A DNA stretch of 64,000 nucleotides from Steinernema hermaphroditum (Eukaryota; Nematoda; Chromadorea; Rhabditida; Steinernematidae). The position numbers were made by a program, and so were the translations under genes. Positions 1 to 13,546 of the stretch are shown in pieces. The stretch is from assembly GCA_030435675.1 (NCBI GenBank), contig CM059624.1, positions 3,372,769 through 3,436,768 of the forward strand. Reading direction: 5' to 3'. Each line of letters begins with the position of its first letter. Within the stretch, counting starts at the first letter, position 1. The notes under the pieces were generated by a model. The model was not told the DNA's origin and did not search any database. It was given only the letters and a program-made list of their open reading frames with translations.

Positions 1-311
1 CGTCAAACATTGAATTATTGATGAGCTCTGCATCTGATAGATCTTGCATTTTTGCCTCCCCTTTGCAGATTAAGAATTCTGTTCACAAAGTTTTTTTCAG
101 TCGGAAACAAGATTTTAAATGCGTGAAAGAACGTAATTTTCGATTATAAGTGCAGCCTAATCAATATGCATATACGCATGTCAAGTAACATACAAAAATG
201 CTCTACGTGAATCAGGCTACATTTTGCTCTTGGTATTTGTTTGATATGTTTGATTTACAGGTTAAACTTTCCCCAAATTTGACCTTTGCTCCGCAGACAG
301 GACAGATAAAC

Positions 312-955
312 TGCAGATAACTGGATATTTCCAGAACATTCTATCTTATCGCGTTTGTGAACCTTTGTCTCAGATTATCAGCATCGCTGAAAGACTAAGG
401 GCTTGTATCGACAAAATTCGGCGACGAAATCATGGTCCTCTACAAGAGCTTGGAAATCGGTAGTGTACAGTAGCATGCTCCTTAAGTAGAACTCTTAGGC
501 AGCATAAGCCGAGGCCTGAGGTTAAGCTTAAGCTCGAGCGGTTCCAAATGAGTTCGAGACTAGCCTCCTATGCGTACACGTATCGCCACTTGTTGACGTT
601 AATGGGCATCTTGCGCTGTTTGTCTTTGCAGAGAGTTTGACGTTGAGAGACAGCTGAGGTGCAGGTCTAAAAGGGCAAGGCAATATTGATGATATGTGGA
701 ATGTAGAATAGCCATAAGAATGTACGTAAAGTCGTTGGCTTCCGCGATAGAAATATGGCAAAGGCGAAAGAAGCTAGCCTCGTGTTTCGCATCACTCCAG
801 CTTAAGCTTAAGCGCTTAGGATCCGGTTTGCGTTTCCACTTACAGAGCATGTGCCGATACAAGCCCTTAGTCTCTTATAGATGATGATAATGTGCGACAA
901 AGGGTCGCCGCAAGCGCGATGTGTCAGAATGTTCTGGAAATATCCAGTTATCAGT
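312..955. repeat. Long imperfect foldback (MITE-like) element
   Basis: The first ~100 bases, starting at an ATAACTGGATATTTCCAGAA segment near 316, return as their reverse complement near 860-955. The pairing continues inward through the GACTAAGGGCTTGTATCG block and a TTAAGCTTAAGCT block. The two arms are diverged but collinear, so the whole ~640 bp can fold on itself. No transposase-like ORF is visible. This is what a non-autonomous DNA transposon or foldback element looks like; no target-site duplication was identified. Confidence 0.6.
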
Positions 956-2400
956 TATACATAGGAAAGTAACTACGTTAAACGACTTAAAACAAAAGTT
1001 CGGCAAATAGATCTGACCACCTCAGCTATTTCGCAATCACAAATCGCAGAAGTACACAAAAACAGGTCATCTATTAAACTTATGACATCGACGAAAACAT
1101 GCAAAAAGTGACATGTTACAACGGGAGAGGTTCAAAAGTACACGTGACCTACTGCCACGAACAGTACATCTGTAAACGAGCATTATTTGGGAACAGCAAC
1201 TGGACGTTGCATTATTTGGGAACAAAGTTCACCGTAATCGATCGACAATGTAGTCATGGAAAACAGCATTGAGGCCTAGTGATATTGCAGTGCGAAAGAA
1301 AGAGAAACATGTCACTTTAGTTGTTACATGTAGTGGCAGACGAAAAAGATCGATAGCGGACGGTCGTCTGCTTTCAAGCACAACATGAACTTGATCTTTT
1401 CAACGTTCATATTTTCAACGAGCTCCTTGATTCGATTAATGGCGCGTACCTCACCCGTTCAGGACTTTTGATGGGTCTTTTGATAACCCTTTTTTGTGGA
1501 AGATGACTCGCGTATGATTCCATTACAAATATCGACAATGTAAAGGAGCAGCCGAGACTTCGGATCCGTGGAAATATAGTCAAAACACATAAGTAATAAC
1601 AGCCATATAGCCGACAATACATATTTTAAGTGTTAGTATAACCAAGTCAAGGGACTACGGCTTTTTTTCGACCAGACTTGGACGTAATTGGAGGGACTTT
1701 TCCATTTTCCAACACGTGAATAATGGAGAGGTTAAAATTCTAATGAATTATAGCAAATAAGTGACCATATAAATACGGAGTTTACTGTAAAGTTTGGATC
1801 GAGAAAAACACCGTTCCACAGCACGTACCAAGTGCAGCCCATTCGCACAACAATTAGCCAGGCCAGAAAGATCAACTGTCAAACAACACAAGTGCCGAAA
1901 AAGCTACAATGTGACGGAGAAAGTTGCGAGCGGCCTCGTGGGGAACGTAATAAAACACTCAAAGAGCTGCGATTAATAGATTTACGATTAACGTTACGTG
2001 CCCCGAGGCCAATTCGATATCGCAACGCCGATCAGCGCCTGCATCTCGCGCCGGGTGTCGATCGATTCGGTCGTATCAAAAGTCGCCGAAAAACGGGCCA
2101 ATCAATCAAGGAGCCGGCCAAAAATAGGAGACGCAACTTGTCGTCCCCCTCGCTCCATTCGGGAGCGCTCAGATCGTCGATCTTCTTTTTGCGCAGTGCG
2201 CTATTGTGTGTGTGGTGTGCATGCGCTGGAGATCACACGCCACTTAGGGCAAAAAGGCAAAAATCAAATCGTTGGGAGAGAGCCAGAGACGCGCTGGCAC
2301 CTTTTTGTTTAGCGGCCGCGGAGCGGAAGGCCTCCAGAAGTAGTGGAGCCTAGTCGCAGGCCGCCTGGAAGAGACAAAGTGGGAACAGTTGTTCTTCCAG

Positions 2401-2569
2401 CACCGCTGTGATTTCACTTTTCGTTCCGCTGGTCTTCGCCGGTGGAGCAAGGCGGCGAGACGACGCGACACAGGCTTACGGACTAATAAAGGGCAACATT
2501 CACGGATCCGTCCTCAATCATCGTTTGGCAATCTTTATGGACGGAGAGTGCGAAAAACAGTGGTACTCG
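2401..2569 (+). CDS. Orphan exon-like open block, product unknown
   Basis: A good acceptor (GTTGTTCTTCCAG, ending at 2400) and a good donor (TCG|GTGAGC at 2570) bound a block open in one frame. The peptide includes TAVISLFVPLVFAG and ends GECEKQWYS. The hydrophobic start resembles a secretory leader, but no upstream ATG exon or downstream exon could be joined with confidence. Just downstream, CAGATTACAGTAAG occurs twice 23 bp apart. The family is not recognised. It may be a remnant or a chance pair of splice sites. Confidence 0.2.
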
Positions 2570-4984
2570 GTGAGCTTCGAAAGTTATATTCGACCAGCAG
2601 GGTATTCTATTGCATTTGATCGTTCAGATTACAGTAAGTAGGTCATACAGATTACAGTAAGCCCTCTCAACTACAACTGATACAAAAGAAATAGTTACAG
2701 TGTGCTCGGTTTTTATTTGTTAATCACATTCGAACTCGTTGTTTTATTCAACTACGAAGGCCCTAATTCTGATTTATCTTGTGCTTATAATGCTCATTTG
2801 GTGACCAAGAGACACTACTTGCAGCTGACCAAATAGTGAGCTGAAATTGGCAGGGGTCATTTTGTGTTATTGCCAGGTGAGATGGCAAGATTTTTCAAAA
2901 ATACAGAAAAGGGACGATATTTCAGAATGCTGCTGCTTTTGGACCGTTACTATCTATTTGGTGTGTCAGCTTGAAACAGTGCTTTTGTCAATATCGTCTA
3001 TAGGATTTAGGAATCTTCTATAGGAATCGTCATTTAGGGTGGCGATGCTAAATCTTAACAAGTTCAGCTCTAAGCGAGATTTCGCACCCTGTAGGTATTA
3101 AAAGTCAAGTAGACCTGTGGGCGGCAAGAAATCAGAAACGCACCGGGGGTAAACAAACGAGAGGCCCAATGGCCTTCCCGATGCAGACACCGTAGCCCTG
3201 TGGGCGGAATGATTGGTCTTATAGGATGTGTAGTAGCAGTGAACCGGTAAATTAAGAACTGTGTTGCTCATTGGAAACGTGCCTAATTTGCAATCGGTAG
3301 GTGCGGGTTCGACGCCCACCGGATACCGTCCGGAACAACACATGCAAGAGCACACCCAACGTAACCGTCGGTTCTTCGATTACGCAGGGACTGGAATCTC
3401 GGCTTTTTCATTTTCGACATTTTCGCGTCCAAATAAAATGCCGAATACTTGCTAAATATAAAACAGGAACTTTTGCATCGAACACGTCTGTAGTCAAGCA
3501 ATTCAAAAATTTATCTTTAACTCGAACAAGTGAACTAGGTAAGGGGGTTTTCTGAGAGCAAAAGTGAGGTGTAAGCGAAACTAGGTATCGTACGAAACCT
3601 ATGATAGCATATGATAGACGCAGTAGAGCTCCTTCACTTAAAATTGTGTTTAGGAAATTACGGTATCTCTGAAGCTGAGATATAACATAGGAACCCAACT
3701 GAATGAGATCGGTCGGGATGATGCGCAGTTACGAACGCGCATACACCCTCCTGCCCTAAGACATGAATGATAAGCGTGTACGTCCACAAATATGAAGTTT
3801 TTAAGGTCCATCATTGAGTGAGTAAGTCCAATTCCAGCTCCTGTCATGGCAAACCTAAGAATGTAAAACTGCTGAGTGTAGTTTACGGTAGTTGAGATTC
3901 TATTCATTCAGCTAGTCAGCTCAGCCAGTATCAACGTTGCCACACCCCGGTCCAGACGACGCCTATCATTGGGAAACTTATCCACGTAAATGTGATTGGT
4001 AGCATCAGGACAACAATCTTTAGAGGTGTTTTATGTGTGTAATGTTCATGCTATGAGAATATTGACACCCTAGAGCAAAATACAGTAACCATTTCAACGA
4101 AAACAGAAACAAATGTTACAAAAGAAAGCAAAAAATGCAAATATTGCACATATCTCCAATCAGATCAGAATTTGCATATGTAAAGTTATGCATAAAGAAA
4201 ATCAACGAAAACAAAAGCGTCCGTAAGAGAAACAAACACGTTGTTGCCCGTGCCCTCGCGGCAATCTTTGCCCGAGGCTGCCGACTCCCCGATCGGACGG
4301 GGCGATGCAGAAGCGCGCCTTTTTTGATAAATTGTTAGGGGCGCACGCGAAGCGACGGTCCGTAGGCTCGCGGCCAACTTTTGTTGCTTCATGCAGCTCT
4401 CCCGCGTTCGCAAGCGGGGACCGGAGACAGTGCGGCACCGCCAATGGCGCGGGGGTCAAAGAAGATGTTTGTTTGGAAGCGGATCGACGGCGTTTTTATT
4501 GAACTCATTGTTGTTTGTTGGGTGATTTATGGTTAGGTGAAGTGGCCGATTGAGCCGTGGAGAAATTGTAAACATTCGGCCGTATCGCAAAGGGTTATTA
4601 ATTTTCTGCTGTGGGAGAAAAGTTGTGTTTTCGCAACGAGAACCTACCTTTAAAGTTGTCAATGCGGTATCGTTTTGGTAGACTTACAGTGATTATGATC
4701 TCACACAAAATGCAGACAGGATGGAGACACGAAGAGACGCCCAGAAAGTGCAACTTTTTTCCGCTCAACGGTCGACTTTTTGCAGATTCGACACGGAAAG
4801 TGCGATTGGCGACGAGCCAGTCGGGGGGAGTTCTGCAGGCGATCGTTCAGAACCGGTGCAGCTGCAGCTTGTGGCACATGAGTGGTTCTTTTCACAACAT
4901 GACAAATCATCGAAGTAACACTTTTAACAAATCACACGGTTTAAAAGACAAATCAGAGGCTAAGGCAAGACGGAGGCAGAAAGC

Positions 4985-5375
4985 CATTTCATCCACCCGG
5001 GGGTCTCGACCGTCTCCCTTGAGATTTGATCCGCCCCCTTTGGGATTCAGACCTTATCCCAGGGAAAGTATAGCGGTTGGAATCCATAAAGGGACGGCCG
5101 AGATCAAGGGAACAGTTGAAACGACTGTATTCCAAGTGGAAAACCGACAAACGAACCGACGTGGATGTCTCCCCCTCCATGATCTCATTCTCCTTGAAAT
5201 TTGAACCGTTCCCTTTGGAACGAGCTGGGATTTTAGCTGCCCCCTGGGGTCTACAGTCAAGGTAGTCGAATGTGCGGAAAGCTCGCTTGGTTAGCTCTTG
5301 TTCGCTAGTTCGAACTAGTTTCAAGGGAACCACTCAAAGCGAAATAAGGGACGATCAAAATCCCACAGAGGGCGG
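4985..5375. repeat. Dispersed repeat rich in CCGTCCCYT / GAGCTGGGATTT
   Basis: The block contains several diverged short units of the form TTTGAACCGTTCCCTTTGGA followed by GAGCTGGGATTTTAGC. The same units occur at 49.87-50.01 kb, so this is a dispersed family. It supplies the C-terminal half of a 197-codon open frame (4611-5204, + strand), which I therefore do not call a gene. Confidence 0.4.
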
Positions 5376-8300
5376 TTGAAACGGCTTTATGACTGGGTTT
5401 CTTCATTATCATATTCTCTAGATCTAGAGGGCATCAAGACACTGAGTTTGTACAGAACATTCCTGCCTCAAAAAGGGGAATATGGTTTCTAGTTTCCTAG
5501 TATTCATTTCTCCATATTTCGTCGAAGAGAATAAATAAGCACAAATCATTGAAGTGGCAACCATAACCCGACATTGCCGGTCAGGAGAGTCACAGTAAGA
5601 AAGAACACCGAAATCTAATGTTTCCTACTTCTTCATCGTCAAAGCGAACATAGAACAAAGGCAATGTTTGGAGCAGATACGATAGGCCGTCTCATAGACA
5701 GCAACACCTTTTGTGGCCGACCAGTAGCGCTGACTCACGGGAAGTTTGTGTGGAGGCCGTTGCTCATCGTGCGAACGGCACCAAATCAAAACACCCCCAG
5801 ATGGGACGTTCGATAAGATGGACCCTAATTAATGGCGATTTTCGAAATATCTCCTTTTCCGATAGCGGCGACACAACGACAAAATAAAAGGGTAATAAGC
5901 CACTGATCACATTCAGGTCGTGGTGTTCCCCAAAACGATCTAAATATACTCGCGCAGGTATACCCCAACAGATCAGTCATCGCCACTTTACACAGCCGGC
6001 CACATTTGGTGGGTACATTCGTCTCGCGCAAACAACGTTGCTTATCAGTGGAACAGGTTCCAGTTGGTCGCGCCGATCGACAAAATCACGAAACAAAAAC
6101 ATCGAAATGAGTTTAGCACGTGAACTCACATGGCCACCCGCTATGTGGAAAATTCGCTGAAGAGCGATAAATCAGAAGAGGAGCGCGAAGACACTGTACG
6201 GTAGGCGGAGAGTGGGCGCCGATCGGCGATGCCGCGAGCGAAACCGTTGTTTGAGGACGGGATTATGGTGCGGCGAACATTTCAAAATCAACTGGATTAG
6301 TGGACTCCTGCCTCGGTGAGCGCGAGCGCTTCCGTGCGCAGGCGCTGTTGCCAGTTGGCGTTTGGAAAAAGTGATGTGTAGGTTGGGTGGGTTGGGGAAG
6401 AGGGGAAAAACTGAACTCATGACGTTTTGATTGGCCATGATGTGTGACGAGGATGAGCCACCCACAACTTCTGGGTGACATGACCTTTAACGGTGTGTCC
6501 TCCACCATGCAGGACATCTTATACTGTATGTACGAATAAAACTACCAGAAGTCGTCATTCTTCGGCGCAGGGCACTCTCCCACAGCGAGTAGCATCTACA
6601 GAGCACCACCACTTGAAGTGGTGGGTTGGACCGTAGACACTGCTTATATGTCTATTTGTTTGATCTGTATGACATCCACTCGAACCATCATGTTCTTCAC
6701 GTCGCACTCCTTCTCAGATATCATGCCCGGGACCAAAGAAGCGACGACTTTTTCATTTCATTTACTCTTGGCTCAATGGCATTTAGCATGCAAGAAATCT
6801 CATAATGCATAACGAAGAGCCGTTGACCACCATAGATCTGTTCTCTTACTGCTTCGGCGGAGTCAAAGATAGCTAAGACTATGCTACATATCTCATATTG
6901 CACAACAAAAAACCGTAGATCACTGCAGTCACTGCTTCTCTTCAGTCTTCGGCGTAGGGAATGACGTCGGACTCGAAGATAGCTGTCCTATCAGTGTATG
7001 CGGGTTTCGAAGCGTTGAAGAGACAGGTCTCAGATGTAGCGCGATGGTGGGGCTCGGCGTAACGGACGACTACAGTGTTCATCTTTGTCATTAAGCCTTG
7101 GTAAACTTGTTTATGCACATGTTCTGCAGAGTCTTTTGGTGCAAAGTACATATGCTCCAAAGTGCATTAACCGTAAAACGGTGTGGAAGACTTGCACTAA
7201 TCTTCAAAGCTCTGGGCGACAGAAAAAAATATGGACAGGAAACGGGAACATACGACAATCCGTCCTGCTTATTCAGAGATCTTGCTTTGGATGTCTCCTT
7301 CGTATCATTGATCACACAGGTCTAATAATATCATTCAAAATTTCATATCTCAGGCTCTAATGTAAAATGTTTGAACTACGGGAAATTCTGCGTGTGAAGC
7401 ACGGGATCAAATTCCAATTAAATTGGGCTCGGTGAGAAACGTTTGGTTCCAGAACGTTTAAGCGGTTGGGAGTCTGCTTCCTGCAGCTTTGTAGACGTAT
7501 AAAGCCCGATGTCGATGTTTTGATCATCCAATCATATTATGCCCATCTGAATAATACCGCTCTACGATTTTTCTTATTTACATCCGGATTCGCTTTATCT
7601 AGATTTACAGAGTTAGTTCCCTATCCGAAGTCAGTGCGGTGTAGCTAAAATAGGAAAGGGCACTTTGTTATTTACGGAAATTATGTCGGTCACGCGTGGG
7701 AAACCTCACAAAGGATGTGTACTTGTGCATGAATCCCACTGAAAGACATGACGTACTTCCACGAATTTGAGATCCTGAAATTTGCAATGTTGTTTTGAGG
7801 ACGTCTGGATCAGGATGAGGTGTCATGTGTGTTGACCTTGTCGACAAAAATATGATGTTAGCGTTTCCATTCTCTGGATAGAATTTGGGCCTTGATTGAT
7901 AAATTACAAAAAGAAAATGAGGTCTTAAGACGTAGTCCGATTTCATTTTTTGTTAGAATCAATGCAACTAGCTTTTACTTCTATTCCTATCTCACTCTCA
8001 CCAGCTTTTCACTCCCGAAATAGTTGGCGCTAACCAGACATCTGGTGCGAATAGGTCTCTTGCGTCAGCTTCCCAAAGAGGATTAGAGCATGATGAAGAT
8101 TTTAACGAGATCTTCTCATCACATGTGTTCGCCATTGACATATCTGTTAAAGATGAACCCTTTGCTTTATATAGATCATGAGCACGTTACACAAAAACAA
8201 ATGGACGTCACAAATGAACAAATGGACCACAATACGAATATTTCACTTTTTTCAGGGGCACCGATACAGGTCGAAAGGAATAGAGTTATAAAATATAAAC

Positions 8301-9782
8301 ACAAACTTTCAGTGAGTGTTGGGTTGCCAAGTGTCAACCATTATCCCCCAAACTATGTATACACACTTCAGGTGCAGAACTACGGAAACAGTTAAAGAGA
8401 AACAGAAAGTAGCCTATACAACGCTCTTACGAACCTGAAACAAATCGATTTCGCTGGTGAGCGAAGAGCAGAATCCAATTGGTCGCGGATCTCAGCTACA
8501 TAACATCGTGCAAGACACCTAATATGGCACAAACGAGAGCGAATGCGTTGCAGATCACGACGTCCGAGTAAATCCTTCGATCCCATCAGCTTTCCAGAGG
8601 CAGGTTCCGGTCAATTGCTTGAGTGGTGGGATCAGCTTGACGGCGGGAGTGAAGGGCAGATTCCGATGGAAATGGGTCTCAGACATCTCACCTACACGAA
8701 TGAACATACCAGTGCGAGTCCACAGTGCGCTTGAGAACTTCAAACAAACAAACATGCATAAGCTTTACCATATGCATCAAACTGTACAGATATACGTGAA
8801 GACAACATATCGCTTCTGGCATTGCAATTGGGCCTTACTTAATCTTTATTTTTAGCCTGACCTTCCTATCATATTTCGTCATTTAGGTCATCATCAGCAA
8901 ACCGCTCTAATTATGTGCACTTAGGTTGTTTCCGCTTAGCTAGCCACCGTTAACTATGTAGTTTATCTATAAATACACACAATTTTATCGTGAAGCAGAA
9001 CTCGTACCGTTTGAAAATTAGCTGCACAATTCCTTGAAGAGTAGTACTATTTCCCGACCCAATGATTCGCCGTTCTCGCAATATGGGCCAAGTCAGCGTG
9101 GGACTTCTCCCAGACAAGTCCTTAAGTAAGATCCGTTTTTCAGAAAAGAATTATTGCAAAAAGCAATCATATGTGATATCATTTCCTATTTTTCACATCC
9201 GCTGCTTTGGGCAGTGCTATTTATGCTTCCATAGTCTGTAATTCTGTGAGGTGGGAATCATTGTATTTTTATCGCTTTCTTAAGCTGCGCGATTATGGTC
9301 GCAAGTACCAAAATAGACCGCCAGAACTGAAATAGCTCGCGAGCAAAGGTCGCTATTTGAAAATCCATCTATTTTAATCGACAGCTCCCGAAGATACCCT
9401 CTTAGCGTTCACTGTCAATAACTTCATAATGCAAAAGGGCATTCTGAAAATAGATTGTTGTCCTCTAGTTTGTGATCAACTCACGCTTAGCTTGTGAAAC
9501 TTGGCATTTCTCGGTCTAACGTTGTTGCTATGATTTACACGTCTATAGAGACAGAAATATATCGCTTTCGAAATGTTCGGCTAAGATCCTTCAGGGCGTG
9601 ACGTTGGACACTTTTGTTTACGCAGATCCACCACTTATCCACCTTCTTGGCGGCTGAGGGGACTCGTGACGCGAGGCGGAAAATCCACCTTCGTCAGAGG
9701 GCGTGGCGTCCCGCGCCGCTTTTAAGGCGCTCAGCTGCGCACCTTCTCCACTTCAGCTTCCGAGCCGAAGAGTGAACGTGTC

Positions 9783-10209
9783 ATGGCTACCGTAGCTCCG
9801 CTGTACGAAGACGACTTCTGCCTGGTTGGCGATCAGAACCTGACCATCAAGAAGTACTTCTTCCCGAGCCGCAAGAACGTTGTCCTCTCCGTCAACGACA
9901 TCCGCGTCGTTTACTTCGCCCCGCAGGACGAGAGCAAGTACTCGAATATCCGGACGTGGGGCAAGACGAAGAATGAGTGCTACTGGGCTCCCGACTTCAG
10001 AAGGTAAACCTCTCGAGCCCCCTTCTGGATCCTAATCTCTCTCCTTCAGATGTTTGCCGGGTAACAAGCACAGAAGACACAACGTGGTCGTCGACATCGA
10101 AGACGGCCTTCGCCGAGGCTTCACCGTCGAGAACATCGACGCCTTCCTGGACGCTATCCGTTCCGTCTGTTCCTTCCACATCATCATCGCCGACAACCTC
10201 AACGTATGA
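9783..10209 (+). CDS. Small conserved-looking protein, two exons, copy A (possibly PH-like fold)
   Basis: Exons 9783-10003 and 10050-10209, with a 46-bp GT-AG intron, encode 126 aa starting MATVAPLYEDDFCLVGD. The protein has no signal peptide or membrane segment. It has a run of predicted strands (YFFPSRKNVVLSV, IRVVYFAPQD) and ends with an amphipathic stretch, GFTVENIDAFLDAIRSV. Strands followed by a C-terminal helix with this ending recall small PH-like domains; that is inference from the pattern, and the family is not recognised. The start is the first ATG, about 5 bases after a C-rich promoter segment containing TTTTAAGGCG. A poly(A) signal AATAAA lies at 10431. A second conserved frame overlaps the stop codon. 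The inverted copy at 16325-16751 differs by N to D and S to A in exon 1; exon 2 encodes the same residues. Confidence 0.75.
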
Positions 10210-10367
10210 GTCGTGGACCCGACAACCAGAAGGACCTGAAGGTGCCTTGGAAGAGCGGCGGCGACAATCATCCGAACGAGATGAGCAGGTCGCGCTGCGA
10301 TGACGCCACAGAGAGTGCTCCACGCATTCACCGCCACCGTGCCTCGCATCTATCTGATTCACGATAG
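10206..10367 (+). other. Conserved second open frame overlapping the stop of copy A
   Basis: An ATG (10206) overlaps the TGA of the upstream frame as ATGA. It opens a 53-codon frame beginning MSRGPDNQKDLKVPWKSGG and closing at TAG (10365-10367), before the poly(A) signal. The inverted copy keeps the same frame open with two amino-acid changes (N to D, Q to R). It could be a C-terminal extension reached by frameshifting or by splicing at the GTATGAG that precedes it, a separate small ORF, or simply 3' UTR kept open because the duplication is young. Confidence 0.3.
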
Positions 10368-13300
10368 AGACGCGATTCTGAAGACTGTTTCCATCGTTTA
10401 CCTCTTTTCATTGTTCATTTGCTCAAGCATAATAAACACAAACATGTAATTACAGCTGTGCATGGGTCGGGGAATCAGGTCTTCATTGTTAAGAAGCAGT
10501 TGTTTGCGATCAAGGGTCTCCACAAAGACCGATTCGCCACAAGATAATTCTCCTATAGATGTGTCCAAATATCCTGAGATTCTTTTGAGAAACATAGCCA
10601 GGGAGAGGAGCTACGAGAGTTGAGGCAAGCGTTCTACATCTGATATAGACTTTATATGATATAGAGTACCAGATCTCTGAAATATTACCGCTGATCTATG
10701 ATCAATCTTTACATTTCTCGGATCTGTGACGGTTTATGTTCAGAGATCATTCTTTTCCTTCCTCTTTCTCGAGGCCCTCGCGCTTATGTTGCGTAAGATA
10801 TCATCATGATTTCCGTTCCTCTCTTGTATTGCGAACGATTTATGAAATGGCCGGAAAAACGTATTCAAAGAAGAAATGAACCGAAACCGGGACAAAGGTT
10901 ATCTGGCAAGAATAGAAGAAGACTTCTGCGCCAACAGTCGCCAACATTTTCACATTTGTTTTGATGCCAGTAATCCTCTCGTGTAGGCGGAAAACTGCTT
11001 TTGAAGAACGGGGAGACAATGATCTACCACGCGAAAACAGGAAGTGTGGGATCACCTTTGCTAGGCAGGACTTTCGTTTGTTTCTTCAATGCAGAAAAGC
11101 ATGGCAAATGATTGGACTACGCTACAGGAAAGTAGTCTGGTCTTGTTTATGAAACATTACGGAAGCACCGCCGCACTACCACTCAACAAGATGTTTTCCA
11201 CTCCCTCACATTTCCTGGAAACACTGGGTGCACCGAGCGTCGCTTCAGCCACCATTAGGAAAACAGATTAAACAAATGTTGTGAAGGCTTCACGTTTCGA
11301 GTGTACTCCATATGCACAGGACATTGTCCACAGAGATGGATTATAAGACGTTGATAAAGTTGAGGTTGATAATACGGCTGGAAATGTGCTCTCGGCTGCA
11401 TTTTTACGGAGTACTGGGCACATGTTAATGAAGGTGACAAGCCATAGGCTCCGGAGCCGGATGAAAAAACGAGCCATTCTATGACTTGCAGATAAGATAA
11501 CCGTTGACCCTGTTTTCTTCGAAATCATCATTTCCGTCACAGTGTTTAATGTGCGCAGGAAATGTTAACATGTAAAAGGATGTTAACTTCCTAAAGTGCT
11601 GTCCTTGATGTTCGTAAGTTCATCAGATCATCAGCATTTCGCAAGTGCGTTACATGTGAAATGACATTTCCGATGGCGAGCTCTTATCAGAATTGTTGGC
11701 ATCTTGGTATTCTGTCATTTGTCGAAACTTGTTTTCAGGCGGCGACAAGTTTTATCCTTCACGAGAGTCTCGCAGGTCTAGGTGCTTGTCTTTAGAGCCA
11801 AACATCCGCTTTTAACATTGGAGATTTAAAATTGCTGTTCTGACGTCTCCATCAAAAGAAAAATCCCATGCTGAGGGGCATAAGTACGTCAGTCTTTCAA
11901 CGTAAACCTTATGGAATCAGCAGTTGAAGGTAGTGCAATTCAGATCTACATTGTGCGGAAAAAAGGAGGAAAATCATATGACATTATCACATGACATTAT
12001 GAAGTGAAAACGACTCATAAGCGTATTACGTGAGTAACGGCATTTCCGATGATATCCCCTCTAGGAATTGGGGGTGTATATCTCGGCATTTACCCTGTTT
12101 TTAAACACAGTGATATTTTATTATCGTTAAAGAGCAATGTATGTAGTTTGTCGGATCTTCCACCCTCGGTTTTTATAAGACGGAACTGTTTTACTTTTAA
12201 CCTAGTGAGAGCGTATGATGCAACACCGAATTTGGAGGTTCTAGCTACTGGGATTCCACTTCGCCCGATTACGACGCATATTGTTCTCGTTTGTGCGTTC
12301 TGAAACGCCTAGCAACCTGAGCAAAAAGCGCAAAACAGATCCAGTGCACTTCTTTGAATCGACCCATTTGTAACGAAAACAATTTCGAAGAAAGGATAAA
12401 GCGTTAGCATTATAACACAGTTTTAGGGGTTTTGCGTTTCACTGCACAATCCTCTCAAGCGTGAAATCATAGGACAGATATGATTCACAGATCTGCTGTT
12501 ATGAACGGACGAAACGTATTATCCATCTGTCTGGCACGTGATGCCATTATCCGTTCGCTGAACTACAAGGAGTTGTGAGGGCGTTAATCGCAGGAAATGG
12601 GAGATGTTTGCTCTGTGCATCAACACGGAAAAACATCTTGCGGTTGCCAAATGGATGGCCCGATGGTATCTGTCGCAAAAGGATTCCCAGATGACAATCA
12701 AGACACTGTAAAGGGCGGCATGCTTTACATACGTTTAAAGCAACTTTTGACAAATTCCTATTCAAATAGACGAAAAAAATTTCTGATTTTGAATGAATGG
12801 AGCCTTTCGAGATGAAATCGTCAGTTTACTAGCGCTCCAGCTTTAATCTTTCAGTCAAGCACTCCTTCAGTACCATAGATAAGGAGACCATATCGCAAGT
12901 TGTGGAAATAATTGCTATAAAAACAAAGTCCTTAATAATTATTCTGTTTTCCACTCAGTGCGTGTCATTAAATCCCCAGAAAATAAGCTCATTGCCCACT
13001 TAACATGATTCAGCAATAATTGAGTGAAAACAGTGAACAATTATCATATCTCTCAAACATCACCGATTGTTTTTGGCAGTTTAGAATATACGGAAGGAAG
13101 TTCCTTGTTCACTCCTGGCTAGACATGCCCGAGAAGTCCGCGAACTACTTTTTCAAAACGTTAAAGCCTGAAAGAAGACCCAAGTTTAGACGTATTAGTT
13201 CAAATGATTTCATGTTTGACGCAATTAGCGGCGCCGAATGTCGCAATGTCAACTTTCGCAATGCCGCCAAAGAACGTCTGTTTGGGAAATGGCGTCCGAG

Positions 13301-13546
13301 TTGAACGTGTGCGAAAAGATGCCGGAAAGTGCAAACAACGAGAAAAGTAGGGTTACATGACACGTATATGTCCGTAGGCGAGTAGTCGTCTACGTCATAA
13401 TTGTGTCATAATCGCTTCAAATGGAACTCCAAAAGAAGTCTTCCGTGTTTTTTCGTAAGATTTTGTTACCGATCTGCTCAAAGGAGAAGATGAAGCCGGG
13501 TTGAGTGAGGCCATTGTATACGATACGCTAACCACTCATTCACAAG

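Larger units (their letters stand above)
956..9553. other. Gene-poor region without a supported gene
   Basis: About 8.6 kb in which no multi-exon gene could be assembled on either strand. The open frames are short, in low-complexity or repeat sequence, or lack splice context. Local signals are listed separately: an orphan exon-like block near 2.4 kb, a B-box-like GGTTCGACGCC near 3306 and a dispersed repeat near 5.0-5.4 kb. Around 6.8-6.95 kb a diverged direct duplication of ~65 bases centred on CTTCGGCG is visible. Confidence 0.5.
9554..10490 (+). repeat. Left arm of a 937-bp inverted duplication
   Basis: This arm matches the reverse complement of 16044-16979 almost base for base. It contains the promoter, both exons, the intron and the poly(A) signal of a small gene. 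Matching begins at AAATATATCGCTTT and ends at TCTTCATTGTT. A 5.55-kb unique spacer separates the arms. The few differences are scattered single substitutions, so the copy is recent or kept uniform by gene conversion. Confidence 0.9.

Noticed and set aside
1832..2353. A 173-codon plus-strand frame starting at GTG
   Set aside because: There is no ATG start, the composition is Arg/Ser-rich as expected from GC-rich non-coding DNA, and no family resemblance was found.
3270..3325. tRNA gene around the B-box-like GGTTCGACGCC
   Set aside because: No matching A box at the right distance and no acceptor stem. A 5-bp T-arm-like hairpin alone is not enough.
4611..5204. A 197-codon plus-strand ORF
   Set aside because: Its second half is made of the dispersed CCGTCCC/GAGCTGGG repeat, it has no recognisable motif, and no splice or promoter context supports it.
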